NCBI GenBank assembly: GCA_016946835.1
Contig: JACVTC010000003.1
Location: 3,052,501-3,116,500 of the forward strand
Direction of reading: 5' to 3'
DNA: 64,000 nucleotides
Source: Neocallimastix lanati (nom. inval.)
Taxonomy: Eukaryota; Neocallimastigomycota; Neocallimastigomycetes; Neocallimastigales; Neocallimastigaceae
Shown here: positions 35,449 through 53,463 of the stretch, one piece after another
How the letters are laid out: each line of letters opens with the position of its first letter
Position numbering within the stretch: the stretch's first letter is position 1
Position numbers and translations under genes: made by a program
The notes under the pieces: model-generated
What the model was told of the DNA's origin: nothing
Seen by the model: only the letters and a program-made list of their open reading frames with translations
Database searches by the model: none

Positions 35449-38418
35449 TTATATATATTTTTTATCATTATCAAATGAATAACTATCTGAGATTTTTATA
35501 TTACGTAATTGTCTATGTACCATATATAAACCTAATAAAATTGTAAATAATATGAATATTGCTAGTCCACCAATTAAAATGTAAGTTGAGGTAGTAAAAT
35601 CTAATGGTACACCATATAACTGAATAATAAAGTCAATTGAAAATTTACAATATGAATTACTTTGATTTACTTTATTACTTGACATTCTGAATTTTAAAAA
35701 ATAAACAGTTGAACCAAAAAATTTTGTTGGGAAAACCTTTTTACATGGACTGCCTTTAGAACAAATAAAACTGTATGCATTACATAATATGGATTTAATA
35801 TATAGCAATATACATATATAAATATAATATTTTAATTATAATTATTATTACTATTATTATTATTATTACTATTATTATTATTTATTTATTTATCTATTTA
35901 TTTTATTTTTAATATTTTAATATATTTATTATTTTTATTTAATATACCTTATTTGATTTTTTTCTAGTGTCATCATAGAAGGATTTGTGCTAAAAGCTTC
36001 GGATGGTGACCAGATTAATTTTAAATTACCTGCATTTGCTCTTGGGTTAACCTTTCTTTTTATACTATAAGAATAATCTTTAATATTTTCTAACTTTGTT
36101 CCTCCAGCAATAGCTTCAATTGTATAAAAACCAGTAAAATTTGCTGTAGTATTTGTTATTAAATCTGTAATTTGAAATATTGGATCAATAGCTATAATGA
36201 AGTGTTTATATTTATTAGTAGAAATTTCTAAATATATTAAAGAGTCAATGATTATTTTCACATATATATATATATATACTTACAATCCTCATAAAATACA
36301 CAAGGTATTCCATTCTTATATGGACAACCTTTATAATACTTTTCATCAAATACTACAGAAATATTTTGAAATGGAGGACATCCTGAATAAATAATTAAAT
36401 TTGGCAATGTTTGCTTTTTATTATAAAAAAAATTAATTTTAATATATATATATATATTTATATTTTATTATTATCTATCCTATTTTTATTTATTTTTTTT
36501 TTTTTTAATTATTTTACTTTATTTAATTTTTTTTTTAATTTAATTTTTATTTTATTTTATTTTACTTTATTTTATTTTACTTTATTTTATTTTATATTTT
36601 TATATTTTACTTTATTTTATATTGTTCTATTTTACTTTTTTTATATTATTTTATTTTTTTTTTTTAAATTTAATTTTTATTTTATTTTATTTATCTTTAT
36701 TTTATTTATATTATTTTATTTTAAGTTATTTTTTATTGTTCTTTTTTACTTTTTTTTATATAAAATTATATTATTAAATTTTAAATGCTAAAATAAAATT
36801 TATCTTTATACCTCTATGTCGTGTGAATGACTATTTCTTTTATCATTTAATAAACATTTATAGTTTAATCCATTAAAGGTTGTTACTAAATTTCTTAATT
36901 CTAAATTTTTTCCAGGTTCATATTGATTGTTTAAATTTCCTTGATCATTAATTGAAATCTTTATTTAATTTTGATATATATATATATATATATATATTAA
37001 TATATAAAAAGTAGTTAATAATTATAAAATTCTAATTAAGTATTTAATTATTGAATAATTATTATAAATACCTCATAATCAATTTTTCTATTAATACGAT
37101 CAATAGTTTTATTAATATTTAATTTAGTATGATCAAAGTTATTTAAACTGAACATCAAATCAGAATTTTCTATATTAAAATTATCCTCAAGGTAAACTGT
37201 AGCGGTAAAATTATAAAATTCATTTTTTTCAAGATAAATATGATGTGGAAGATATGAATCTTTACTGTCTAAAATACTAATATATAATTATTTTATAGTA
37301 TTTAATTATCTAATTAAAATATAAAACTATTATTAAAATAATTTATTAATATAAAAAAAAAAAAAATAGTCTTACACTCGAACAATTTCTGGTTCTTTTT
37401 TACAATTTATAGAAATATGTTTATAAGGACATATTAGCTTATATTAAAATAAATATTTAAATATAATTATTAATATTTTTAATAGTAAAATATTGACAAC
37501 ATTTTTAATAAAATATATATATATATACCTCATTTTTTGAACTATATTTATTAAGAGCATTATATATATCAACTTCTTTGATATTAAAATTTAAAACTGA
37601 ATCATAATACATTTCAATAACTTTTAATTTCGAATTTTCAATATATATAGGATTTATTGAATAATATGGGTAATTTTTATATAAGGAATCTTTACTGCTT
37701 AAAATTTTAACACTTCTACCATAATTTGAATTACCAAACCAAATCTTGATGAATTTATTAATATATATTATTAATTATTAATTTTTTTTATTATTAAATT
37801 AATGAATAAATATAATTTAATATATATATATTATAAAAGAATATGTTATTTTAATTTAATTGATACTATTAATGTAATATTTAATAAAATATATACATCA
37901 TTTTTTGTTGTAGAAAATGCGTATGAGCCATCATTAGTTCTAAATTTATTAATTACACCATCTTCTCTTTCATTAAATATATCGATACAATTAAACGTAT
38001 AACCTCCGTTTGAACTATGTAAATAGAATTTATTATTATTGAATTATAAATAAATAATTATTATAATAATATATTTATTCTTTATTTGAATTACCTAATA
38101 ATAAGTGCATTTCCATATAAATATAATTCATTTGAAGTAGTATGTTGGAAAGTCATTCCTGTTAATTTTAATTTAAAGTTTCCAGATAAATCTCCATTTG
38201 TTAATATATATGGTAATTTATTCCCTTAATAATGCATAATATATATTGTATTTAATAATTTATATATTATTTATTAATTAATATAATAATAAATATTTGG
38301 TAATACATTTATAAATATTAGTTATTTTTAGATACTTGTATCAACAGTTCCAAGTCTGTATACAAACCTCCACTCCTGATTCTGTTTAATATTAATATTA
38401 ATATAAATGTTATTATTA

Positions 38419-38470
<52 letters not shown>

Positions 38471-40532
38471 GTTGTTGTTGTTGTTATCATTGTTAATATT
38501 ATAATTGCTATAATTATTATAATTATTTTTAATATTATTATCATTTTATTATTAATGTATTGTTGTTATTATTATTATACCGTCACATCATAATCATATA
38601 TTTCATATGAGTCAGTTGATTCGTTAAATAACAAAAATACATATCGATTACAGAATTCTTTACTTAAGGCTCCACTAATTAATTCTATCCTTTCATAAGG
38701 AATATTTAATGCAGCAAAAAGAGTTCTCTTCTTTTTATCCTGTTTTTAAAATATTTTTTAAATAGTATATTATTGTTTTATTATAATTAATGATAACATT
38801 AAATATCATCTTTTAAATTATTCTTTATCGTATATAAATTAGCTAATGTTTATGTATATATATCTATTTTCAATGATTAATTTATAATAATATTTTTACC
38901 AAAATTTCTTCTGGTTCTTTTGTAGATTCTTCATATATCACAAATATACGTTTATAAATATCAAATATAAATGTGACATTACATTTTTCTTTATCTAAAT
39001 GTGGTTCTTGAGTATCATATTGAACTTTTGTAATATCCTTTAGATTTGAATTTGTCCATTTAATATTTGTAACAACATCAGTACTATTTGTTACTGTATT
39101 ATTGTAATATTCCTATAACAATATATATTTTTTTTAAAAAAATTTTTTTTTTATTTTTTTTTTTAATGATTCAATGCATAAAATTATTAAAAATGTATTA
39201 ATTTTTAATATCATACTGGTGTCCAACTTCCTATAAATAGCCCACTTGAAGTATTTAATATAATTTTTGAATTATCAAATATACCTGATAAAATTTTATA
39301 ATCATTTGATTTATCTATTAAGTGAATATTGTTAATATATATATGCATTTTAGATTTTTATTATTAATTAATATTTAAGATAAAATATACATTGGCTTTA
39401 AATAATGATATTAATAATTTATTACCTCCAAGAGCTTCTCTCAATGATTCATTTTCAAATTCAACTAATTCTAATGTTTTTGTATTTATAGATAATATTA
39501 ATGCTGATGGAGTTTTATAATTTTTCAATACACCAAATGCGAAAGGTGAAAAACTTTGATTGATATAAAAATCAATATTTTCTACTTGGGAAATATCAAC
39601 TTCTTTTAATTGCGCAGAAAAGCCACTTATATTATATTTTTTTATTAGCTATTGATATTAAAATATTTGTTATTGTTAATTATTATTTATCATTATTGCA
39701 ATTATTATATATATATATATATATATAGGTATTTATTTATTTAAAAGTCATCATGTACTTTTAGTGTTTGATAAATATCCCAATAAACGATAATTGCAAA
39801 ATAATGTGAATCAACACCTTCCTTTACCAGATCATAAGGTAATAATTCATTAGATTCGATAACTAAAAAATCAATTCCAACTTCATTAGTAACAAAAGGA
39901 TAATACCATTCATATTTTCCTTTTATAACATTACCAAAACTAATTAATCCATTAAGATTAAGATCGTCTGGTTTATCTAAATTACTAACAATATTTGGTT
40001 TTCCACCTGCTCGCATTAATTGTCTATTACATGATTTACATATTGTTCCTGTCTTTTTATTTATATATATGAATATATAATATATATAAAGATATATATT
40101 GATGTATTTTAATACTTCGTAATAAAATTATAAGCCTTATGTAATGTAATTTTAAATATATCTTTTGAATTTATTATTCATTTTTGAAAACTATTTACAT
40201 TTTTGTTAATAATTCTAACTCTTAAATAGTACACTTTTGATAATGAATATTCAGCGAATTTTAATGACTCTTCATCGGATTTTATATTCTCAATATCCTT
40301 GCGATAATTTATTATATCACCTTCCCTTTAGATAGTAATAATAATAAAGTTTTGTAAATTAATATTTTATAAGAATATGATTAAATAATATTTCATATAT
40401 ATATATTATATTATTTTTATTTTTGTTTTTATTCTATTTTTACCATTTATATGTTGATTCAGAACAATGACATATTCGAATAAAAATAACAATAAATAAC
40501 ATTATTCGAAATATATCTTCTTTTATTATCAT
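35449..40532 (-). CDS. Orphan type I membrane protein, possible PA14-like modules
   Basis: About 17 short exons, roughly 960 residues. The first (40444-40532) gives a signal peptide: basic start, then IMLFIVIFIRICHC. Exons 2-10 join in frame: 40199-40325, 39759-40052, 39426-39648, 39217-39314, 38900-39112, 38581-38739, 38336-38381, 38095-38224, 37897-38014. The 10/11 junction does not keep frame with standard sites and is unresolved; others follow near 37529-37743, 37437, 37270, 36962, 36416, 36192 and 35769. The ectodomain has paired-Cys segments (TICKSCNRQL, GCPYKNGIPC, CSKGSPCKK) and two copies of ILxSKDS. TGFYTIEAIAGGTKLENI followed by GNLKLIWSPSEAF resembles a PA14 sandwich (weak). Near the end lies one helix, YILIGGLAIFILFTILLGLY, then a cytosolic tail of about 26 residues. 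Surface protein; ligand unknown. Confidence 0.7.
38413..38471. repeat. ATT/GTT microsatellite in an intron of the membrane-protein gene
   Basis: About 17 ATT units run into GTT units between exons 7 and 8. Confidence 0.85.
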
Positions 40533-41259
40533 TTTCAATAAAAATAAAATATGGTATTATTATTTAATTAACAATCACTCTATCTTTAATGTTATTATAT
40601 TATATTATGTTATATAATATTCTTATTTAAATATATATTTTATTATTCACAGTTTTTTCTTTTTTAATAAATGAAAAATAATTATTTTAATATAGCATTT
40701 AAAAAAAAATTAATAAAAATAAAAATTAAAATAACAAAAATTAAAAAATAATAATGCTGAGTTTTTTTTTTTTTTTTTTTTTATTTCTTTTAATTAAAAA
40801 ATAATTAAAAAAAAAAAAAAAACATTTTATAAAATACAATTTTAATTATTATTATTATAATTATATTTTTTTTTGTAATAAAATTTAATAATTAATTTAT
40901 TGTAACATGTATATATCATTATATTATCATGTGACGGATAAATTTTATGAAAATTTAAAATATAATTATTTCTATTCTATTATTATAATAATATGTTATT
41001 ACCCAATCATAAACTATAAAAAAACATTTTACATTTATTATTGGTTAAAAAATTAAAAAATCAAAATTTTAATTTTTTTTTTTTAGTAATTTCACGAAGT
41101 TCATTTAATATAAATATAATATATTATCAATTAATTTTAATATATAAAATAATTAAATCCATTTTTTTTTTTTAAATTTTTTATCAAATAATATAATTTT
41201 ATAAATTAAATATAATATATTTTATTTTTATTTTTTTATACTATAATATATATATATAT

Positions 41260-41293
<34 letters not shown>

Positions 41294-41548
41294 ACTCTTA
41301 AACTTTTTTGATAGTTCAATAAGGATAAAAATATTAATATTATCTTTATATATAAAATAAAGAGAGAATTTTTGTTAACAACATATAAGGATAATATTAT
41401 AAAACAAATAAATTACTGAACTTTATATTTATATATTTATTTCATTATATTAATTTTATAGATTCTGTTTAATTTTAATTTTGCAGCAATAGTTAATTAT
41501 TATTTAATAAAAATTTCACTTTTTTTAAATAATATATAATTTATTAAA
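40533..41548. other. Divergent intergenic region
   Basis: About 1.0 kb between the membrane-protein gene (minus) and NOG1 (plus). It holds poly(T) blocks at 40765-40782 and 41265-41291 and (AT)n near 41245-41260. It is the presumed bidirectional promoter region; no specific element recognised. Confidence 0.6.
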
Positions 41549-44469
41549 ATGGCTTCCTCTTTTTATAATTTCAAAAAAATTACTGTTGTTCCAACAGTAA
41601 CAGATTTTATTGATATTGTTTTATCAAAAACCCAAAGAAAAACACCAACAGTAGTTCATCCAAATTATAAAATCACACGTATTAGACAATTTTATATGAG
41701 AAAAGTCAAGTTTGCTCAAGATGTATGTTATTGTTAAAATAAATATGAAATTAAAATGATTTAGAATAATATTAAATTTAATGTTAAAAATAAGAATATT
41801 TTAAATATATTTAATTTAAATAATTTACCAAAAAAAAAAAAAAAACTAAAAGTTTTAATTACTATTTATTAATTATATATAATAAAATAAAAGGCATTCA
41901 ACGAAAAATTAAATATGATTTTAACTGAATTCCCAAAACTCGATGTAAGTATATATTATAAAATTTTAGTTTTTAAAATTAATATTTAACCGATTTTAAA
42001 ATTAATTCGTGATAATTTTAATAGGAAATTCATCCTTTTTATGCTGATTTAATGAATGTTTTATATGATAGAGATCACTACAAGTTGGCTTTAGCTCAAA
42101 TTAATACCGCTAGACACTTAATTGAACAAATTGCCAAAGATTATGTAAGATTATTAAAATTTGCTGATTCTCTTTTCCGTTGTAAGCAATTAAAGAAAGC
42201 TGCGCTTGGAAGGTAAATTATTAAAATAAAAAATTTATATTTCAAGGTTATTTGTTTTATATTGACTTTATATTATTATTATTATGTATAAACATAAATG
42301 ATTTTAACAACGTAATTTATTAAAAAAAGAATGGCTACTGTTATGAAAAGACAAAAGGATAGTTTAGCTTATTTAGAACAAGTCAGACAGCACTTGGCTC
42401 GTTTACCATCTATTGACCCAAATACACGTACATTATTAATTTGTGGAACACCAAATGTTGGAAAGTTTGTATTTTAATATAATATTAATATTTTTAAGTA
42501 TTTCTATAAATTTGAAAATATTAACAATTATAAATACTAATTATATAACAAAAAAGGTCAAGTTTTATGAATAAAGTTACTAGAACTGAAGTGGAAGTTC
42601 AACCTTATGCATTCACTACAAAATCTTTATTCGTTGGTCATATGGATTACAAATATCTTAGATGGCAAGTTATTGATACACCAGGTATTTTAGATCATGC
42701 TCTTGAACAACGTAATACTATTGAAATGCAATCTATTACAGCCTTAGCCCATTTAAAGGCGTGTGTTTTATTCTTTATGGATCTATCTGGTCAATGTGGC
42801 TACAGTATTAAAGAACAAGTATGTAAAATTTATTAAATCAAAAGATAAAAAAAAAGGCAAAAAAAATGAAAAAAATGAAATTTATTGTTTATTAATTTTT
42901 TTTTAAAAAAATTTATATATATATATATATTTTTCTTTTTGCAAATAAAGAGTAATTTATTCCATAGTATTAAGCCATTATTTTCTAATAAACCATGTGT
43001 ATTAGTAATAAATAAAATTGATGTAATGAGACCTGAAGATTTAAATCCAGAAGATAGAGCTTTAATTGATGAAATTGAAAAATCTGGTGCCACTATTGTT
43101 TTATCAAGTTGTTATACTGATGAAGGTGTTATGGATGTTAAGAGTACTGCCTGTGAAAAATTATTAGCTTCAAGAGTTGAAGTAAAGATGAAATCAACAA
43201 GAGTTAGTGATGTATTAAATAGAGTACATCTTGCTGTTCCAAAACCAAGAGATAATAAGGTATATTTATAATAAAGTAAAAATAAATTATTATATAAAAT
43301 ATGATTTTAAAAAATATATATAATATATATTTTTATTGTTTAAAATTTAAAAGGAACGTAAACCATATGTTCCCGAAGCACTTAAGAATCATGTTCCATA
43401 TGATCCAAATGATCCAAACCGTAGAAAGTTAGAAAGAGATATTGAATTAGAAAATGGTGGAGCTGGTGTTTACCAAGTTGATCTTAAGAGTAAACTATTG
43501 AAATCTTTATATATATTTTTTGATGAATTAATGATTTACATCAATATATATATTTTTTGATGTTAATATATATAATAAATAATTAATAATATATTACAGA
43601 GAACTATATTCTTAAGAATGATGAATGGAAGTACGATATTATTCCAGAAATTATGGATGGTAAGAATGTTGCTGATTTCGTTGATCCAGAAATTGAAGAA
43701 AAATTAGATGAATTAGAAAGAGAAGAAGAACGTTTAATTGCTGAAGGTTACTATGATTCAGAAGAAGAAATGGTAAATATTTATATTTATAAATTAGTTA
43801 TATATTTATTAAAAATTTTTAATTATTCTAATTTAATTCTATGGAATATTAATAGTATGACTCCGAAGAAGAAGCTATTAAAGAAGCTGCTAAAGAAATT
43901 AATGAAAAGAAATCTATTATTATTCAAAAACATAGAACCAATAAATCAAAGAATAGACTTGTTGTTCCAAGAACTGCTACTTTCGCAAGAGTAATTATTA
44001 TAATTAAATATTTATGTTTATATATATTTCAAATGTAGTTTTTATAATTTTTAATATATAAATTATATATTGGATAACAAATTCAAAACATTGATTTCAT
44101 TTATTATTTTTTTAATAATTAAAATTATATTAGCCTCCAGAAAGTAATATTGAAGATAAATTTAGGGAAATGGGTGTATCTGATGCTCCATTGACTAATC
44201 GTAAACGTGCTAGATCTTCTGTTCGTGAAGGTGATGAAGCAATGCGTTCAGCTTCAGCCATGAGAGGTGTTAGTATGGTAAGAGATCCATCCATGGCTGG
44301 ATTAAAGAACAAGAAACAAAAGATGGAAGCTATTTCATTAATGAAGAAAACTACTAAGGATATTGGTCTTAAATCACGTAGAGGTGAAGCTGACCGTTCT
44401 ATAGCTGTTAAAATGCCAAAGCACTTATTCACTGGAAAGCGTGGTATTGGAAAAACTGATCGTAGATAA
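41549..44469 (+). CDS. NOG1: Nucleolar GTP-binding protein NOG1
   Basis: Ten exons: 41549..41722, 41894..41944, 42025..42212, 42330..42464, 42557..42818, 42951..43259, 43354..43489, 43600..43772, 43856..43990, 44134..44469; 632 residues, all in frame (yeast Nog1 is 647). The N-terminal helical bundle has [20 protein letters not shown] and [20 protein letters not shown]. The OBG/TRAFAC GTPase domain shows the P-loop GTPNVGKSS at about 177-185, switch [19 protein letters not shown] at 223-226 and NKID at 291-294. The C-terminus ends with [18 protein letters not shown], as in fungal and animal NOG1. The protein acts in nucleolar and nucleoplasmic 60S maturation, with its C-terminal tail threaded into the ribosome. 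The donor of exon 4 (GTTTGT) is atypical but restores NVGKSSFMNKV exactly. Confidence 0.97.
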
Positions 44470-45133
44470 ACAGTTCATATACTATATCTTAGAATTAAAA
44501 ATGCATTATTTAATATTTATAAACAAAAAATTCTTAAATTAAAATAGATAACCAAGTAGAAAATAATTTTATTTATATATATAAAAATAAATTAGATTAT
44601 TTGTTTTAAAAAAAAAAAAAAAAAGTTGTAATTACATAAGTTACATTCTACATTCAACTTATGTCATTATTAAAGTTTCGATAATATATTATAGTTTTTC
44701 TTTTCATTATATTTAATTAATACAACTAATCTTCAATTTTAAATTATATATCATATTATATCTTAAAATTTTTTACCATATATTGTTTCTATTTATTAAT
44801 ACAATGAAATAAATAATTTAAATTAATAAAAATTAAAATAAAATATTAAAAAAAAAAAAAAAAAAAAGGATTTAAATGATTGATAAAAATAGATTTTTCC
44901 AAATGCTATTTTACAATATAATCATTATAATAATAATAAGAAATATTAAATATATTTGAAATATTAAAAGAAAAAATTTAAAAAAAATATTTGAAATGTT
45001 GATTTTGTGTTTATATTAAATTTTATTATATTTTTATTTTAATATTTATACTAAATAAAATAAAAAAACAACGATAGTGAAATCAAAATTAAATAAACAT
45101 TAAATTTTGATTTTTTGTACATTTTTAAAAAAA
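44470..45133. other. Convergent intergenic spacer
   Basis: About 0.66 kb of A+T-rich sequence with A-runs (44610-44624, 44849-44867) between the 3' ends of NOG1 and the small coiled-coil gene. No feature recognised. Confidence 0.65.
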
Positions 45134-45747
45134 TTAGTTATTTAATTTGGCTTCTAATTCATTAATTTTACGAAGTAAGAAAATAATTCTAAAGAAAGTA
45201 ATTTATAGTAATATGTATTTAAAATTGTATAAATAATTAATATTAAAAAAATAAAATTGAGTCAATTTTGAAACATATATTTTGAAACATATATAAATAT
45301 TTTTAAAAATATATATATAAATAAAATATTTACCTATATTCAGATTTTTCATATTGCTTCTTATAATATTCCTTTTCTTCAATTAATTTATTCATTTCTA
45401 TTATGTTTAAATAAAACAAAACAATATACATATATAATATATATTAATCAAACATAATTTAATATGTATTTTATAATAATGAAATTTTCAAATACAATAA
45501 AAATTACAATAAAAATGTAGTAATAATAAAATAATATAAATATAAATAAAATAATATTAGAATTTATATATATATAATAATAATAATAAACTGAAATAAA
45601 GTTAATTTATATACCTTCAGAATTTACTTCATTAGATGAAATTTCTTCTTTAGTTTCATTTCCATTTTTAATAATTTTGTTAAGTTCATCAATTTGTTTT
45701 TGAATTCCTTCAACATAAATACTTAATTGTTCATTTGAAAGGGTCAT
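45134..45747 (-). CDS. Small coiled-coil protein, 83 residues
   Basis: Three exons, complement(45134..45188, 45334..45397, 45615..45747), with phases 1 and 2 joining exactly to an 83-residue product. It starts MTLSNEQLSIYVEGIQKQID and continues through a Glu/Asn/Ser linker to EEMNKLIEEKEYYKKQYEKS and IIFLLRKINELEAKLNN. Two amphipathic helices are separated by a short linker, with heptad-like Leu/Ile spacing, which suggests a coiled coil. No signal peptide or membrane segment. I do not recognise the family. The gene is short enough that each exon alone looks like noise; the support is the three matching splice phases and the contrast in codon content with the introns. A T-rich run precedes the start on the plus strand. 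Confidence 0.72.
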
Positions 45748-46021
45748 CTTTTCTTTTTTTTCTTTTTTTTTTCTTTTTTTTTTTTTTTTCTCTATAAAAA
45801 ATAATTGAACTTTTTATTTATTATTAGCGAGCAAAGAAAAACAGATTTCACAAAAATTTTTATTATTAATAACAAATTTATGGATAGTACAAATTTTTTT
45901 CTATGATTGGTTATTGGCTATTACTATTTAATATATTTAACTTTAATTTAATTATATTATATAAATATATTTAAGATATAATATAATTTTATTATTACTA
46001 TCACTATTATTATTGTTATTA

Positions 46022-46055
<34 letters not shown>

Positions 46056-46176
46056 TTTTTTTTTTTTTTTTTTTTTTTTTGAACTATTTAGAAATTTAAA
46101 ATTTAATAAAACTGTTCATTTTTAAATTTTATTATTTAAAATTTAATTTACTTAAGCATATTTAATAATTCAACAA
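45748..46176. other. Divergent promoter region
   Basis: About 430 bases between the small coiled-coil gene (minus) and the PPIL4-type gene (plus). It contains T-rich blocks at about 45751-45790 and 46052-46080 and an ATT array at 46019-46053. This is the shortest intergenic gap in the window. Confidence 0.6.
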
Positions 46177-46534
46177 ATGTCAGTTTTAATAGAAACTTCT
46201 TTAGGTGATATTGTTATTGATTTAGAAGTTAAACTCTGTCCAGAATTATGTAAAAATTTTTTAAAGTTATGCAAAATAAAGTATTATAATTTTTCATTAT
46301 TTCACAATGTTCAAAAAAATTTCATGATTCAAACTGGAGATCCTACTGGAACAGGAAATGGAGGACAATCAATTTATGGGTATAGTATCGACTAAAATTT
46401 ATTTAAAAATACTCTTTTATGAATAACTTAATTTATAGGCAATTATTAATATTGTTTATGTATAAATTTTCAATTTTTATGGAAACCACCTCACTTACAT
46501 ATAATAAAATATTACATCAAAGAATATATATATA

Positions 46535-46572
<38 letters not shown>

Positions 46573-48530
46573 ATATATACGTTATCACACTTAATAAAAT
46601 GTGTAAATGAAATTTTATTATTTAATGAATAATAATAATAATAATAATAATATATTTTTATTATTTATATTTTTATAAAATTTTCTTAATAAATGGAAAG
46701 AGCATTGTAATAGTTTCAAACTTTAATTAGATTTAATTAAATTTCATTAAATTATATATATATATATATTATATATAAATTTCATATATTAAAATTATTA
46801 TTTTAATCTATTAATCTATAAATATTAAGAGTAATTAAAGGAGAAAAATATAAATATATTCCTGCTGAGTTTCATCCTAAATTAAAACATAAAGAAAAAG
46901 GGACAGTTTCAATGGCTACTGTATCTTCCGATAATACTGGAATGGCAGTATGTGCCTCCCAATTCTTTATTACAACAGGTGAAAATTTAGATTATTTAAA
47001 TAACAAACATGCAGTATTTGGTATGGTTGCTGAAGGATTAGATGTTGTAGAAAAAATCAATAATGCCATGTGTGATGACACTGGTAGACCATATAGAGAT
47101 ATTAGGTTACTATAAATTATTAGCTTTTATATATATATATATATATATTAATACTTTTTTTAAAAATATAAATTTATTTATATCTATAATATTAATTTAA
47201 CAATATATTAAAGAATAAAGCATACTATCATTCTTGATGATCCATTTGACGATCCTGATGGATTAGTTGTTCCTGATAAATCACCAGAATTATCAGAAGA
47301 ATTACTTAAAAATTCAAGAATTGGTGAAGACGAAGAAATATTTCCTGACTTACCACCGGAAGAATTAGAAAAAATTCAAAGAAAAGAAGAGGCTGATGCA
47401 AGAAAATTAACATTAGAAATGGTAGGTGATTTACCTTTTGCTGAAATTAAACCACCAGAAAATGTTCTTTTTGTGTGTAAATTAAATCCAGTTACTCGTG
47501 ATGAAGATTTAGAATTATTATTTTCTCGTTTTGGAGAAATTAGAAGGTTTTTTTTTTTTAGTATTATTAATATAATTAAATTTGAAGTAATATAAAAAAA
47601 TTTTTTTTAAAAGTTTTTAAAAAATTAATATATATATATATATTTCAAAAAAAAAATTTCATATATAAATTTCTATTTATAATAGTTGTGAAATTGTAAG
47701 AGATAAACAAACCAATGAATCATTATGTTTCGCATTTATAGAATTTGAAAATAAAGAAGATTGTGAAGAAGCATATTTCAAAGTAAATTATTACTATTGA
47801 TATTTGATATTTAAAAATATATATATATATCATAAAGTATATTGAAAATAATAATAAACTATTTATATATATATATATATAATAAATTTCAAAGATGGAT
47901 AATGTATTAATCGATGATCACAGAATTCATGTTGATTTTTCACAAAGTGTTAGTAAATTAAATCAATCTTGGATGCGTATGTATTAAAAATAATTAATTA
48001 TTAATAATTAGTATTTCAAATAATTAAGAAATTATAAAAAATAAATAAATAAAACAAAAAAAATTAATATTAAAATTTCAATTTTAATAGTGAAAGATTC
48101 AAATAAAGAAAAATTAAAAAAGAGAACGCATTATCGTGAAGGTGATAACGATGAAAATGATAAATATGATTATGTATTTGAAGATGAAGCAGAACAATTA
48201 AAATCCAATTCAGAAAATAAATCAAGATCAGAAAATAAGCATCATCACCATGAAAAACGAAGCCACAGTTCTAGTCGTGATAAACATAGAAGTAAAAGAA
48301 AAAGAACATCAGATGATTCACCTTCATCTAGTCATCATGATAATAGAGAAAACGAAAGAGTGAGAGAAAAAGAAAAAGAAAGAGAAAGAGAAAGAAGTAG
48401 TTATAAGCATCAATCACATAGAAGTAGTGATAGTCGTTATGAAAGTTATCATAAATCATCAAGTAAATTTTATGATAGTAGATCAAGGGATAGTCATAGA
48501 AATAGAAGTAAGGATAGGCATAGAAAATAA
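46177..48530 (+). CDS. PPIL4: PPIL4-type cyclophilin with RRM and RS tail
   Basis: Six exons: 46177..46379, 46830..47105, 47214..47546, 47686..47782, 47895..47976, 48091..48530; 476 residues, phases all consistent (human PPIL4 is 492). The cyclophilin domain (1 to about 160) begins [15 protein letters not shown] and includes [19 protein letters not shown] and [28 protein letters not shown] and [20 protein letters not shown] lead into an RRM (about 242-320) with LFVCKLNPV (RNP2) and LCFAFIEFE (RNP1). The tail is Lys/Arg/Ser/Glu-rich with a [14 protein letters not shown] motif and RS-like repeats. PPIL4 is a nuclear peptidyl-prolyl isomerase associated with the active spliceosome. The active-site Arg of cyclophilins falls in [11 protein letters not shown], where N replaces the usual R (RxxxxFxxQ), so catalysis may be weak, as in human PPIL4. 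Confidence 0.95.
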
Positions 48531-52700
<4,170 letters not shown>

Positions 52701-52776
52701 TATAATATAATGTAATATAATATAATACTTTACTGTTTTTTTTTTTTTTTTAAAAAAAAAAAATAATACAAATAAA

Positions 52777-52819
<43 letters not shown>

Positions 52820-53082
52820 TATACTATTGTTATAAAAAAAAAAAAAAATCATATCCTCTCCTAAAAAAGTACTACATGTATATATAAATATATATATACA
52901 GTTTTTTTTTTTTTTTTTTTTATTTATTTATTTTATTTTATTATTATTTTATTATAATAACATCCTATACATTATAAATTATTTTTGATAAAATAATAAT
53001 AATTAATAATAATTAGTAAATAATATTGAAGAAAAATAAATTATAAATAAAAAATTAAATAATATATATAAATATATATACG

Positions 53083-53120
<38 letters not shown>

Positions 53121-53422
53121 ATATTTATAGAGAAGCAAAGAAATTGATTATAAAGGAAACGAAGCAAAAAGCAAAACAAAAAACAACACAAAAAAAAAAA
53201 AAAAAAAAAAAAAACTAAAGTTATTAAAATAACATTAATCATAATTAAAAGATAAAGGATATTTTCAATGAATAATATATATATATATATTTATTTATAT
53301 TTATTTAAACTTAAAACATTTAAATAATAAACGTTTGAAAAAAGAAAAGAAAAATTACATTATATTCCTTCTATTATAATAGTTATACTAATTCAATCTT
53401 TCCTTAGAAAAAGAAAAGAAAA

Positions 53423-53463
<41 letters not shown>

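Noticed and set aside
36411-36791. 126-codon Phe/Leu/Ile-rich frame suggesting a membrane protein
   Set aside because: It is a run of TTTTA-type repeat in an intron of the minus-strand membrane-protein gene.
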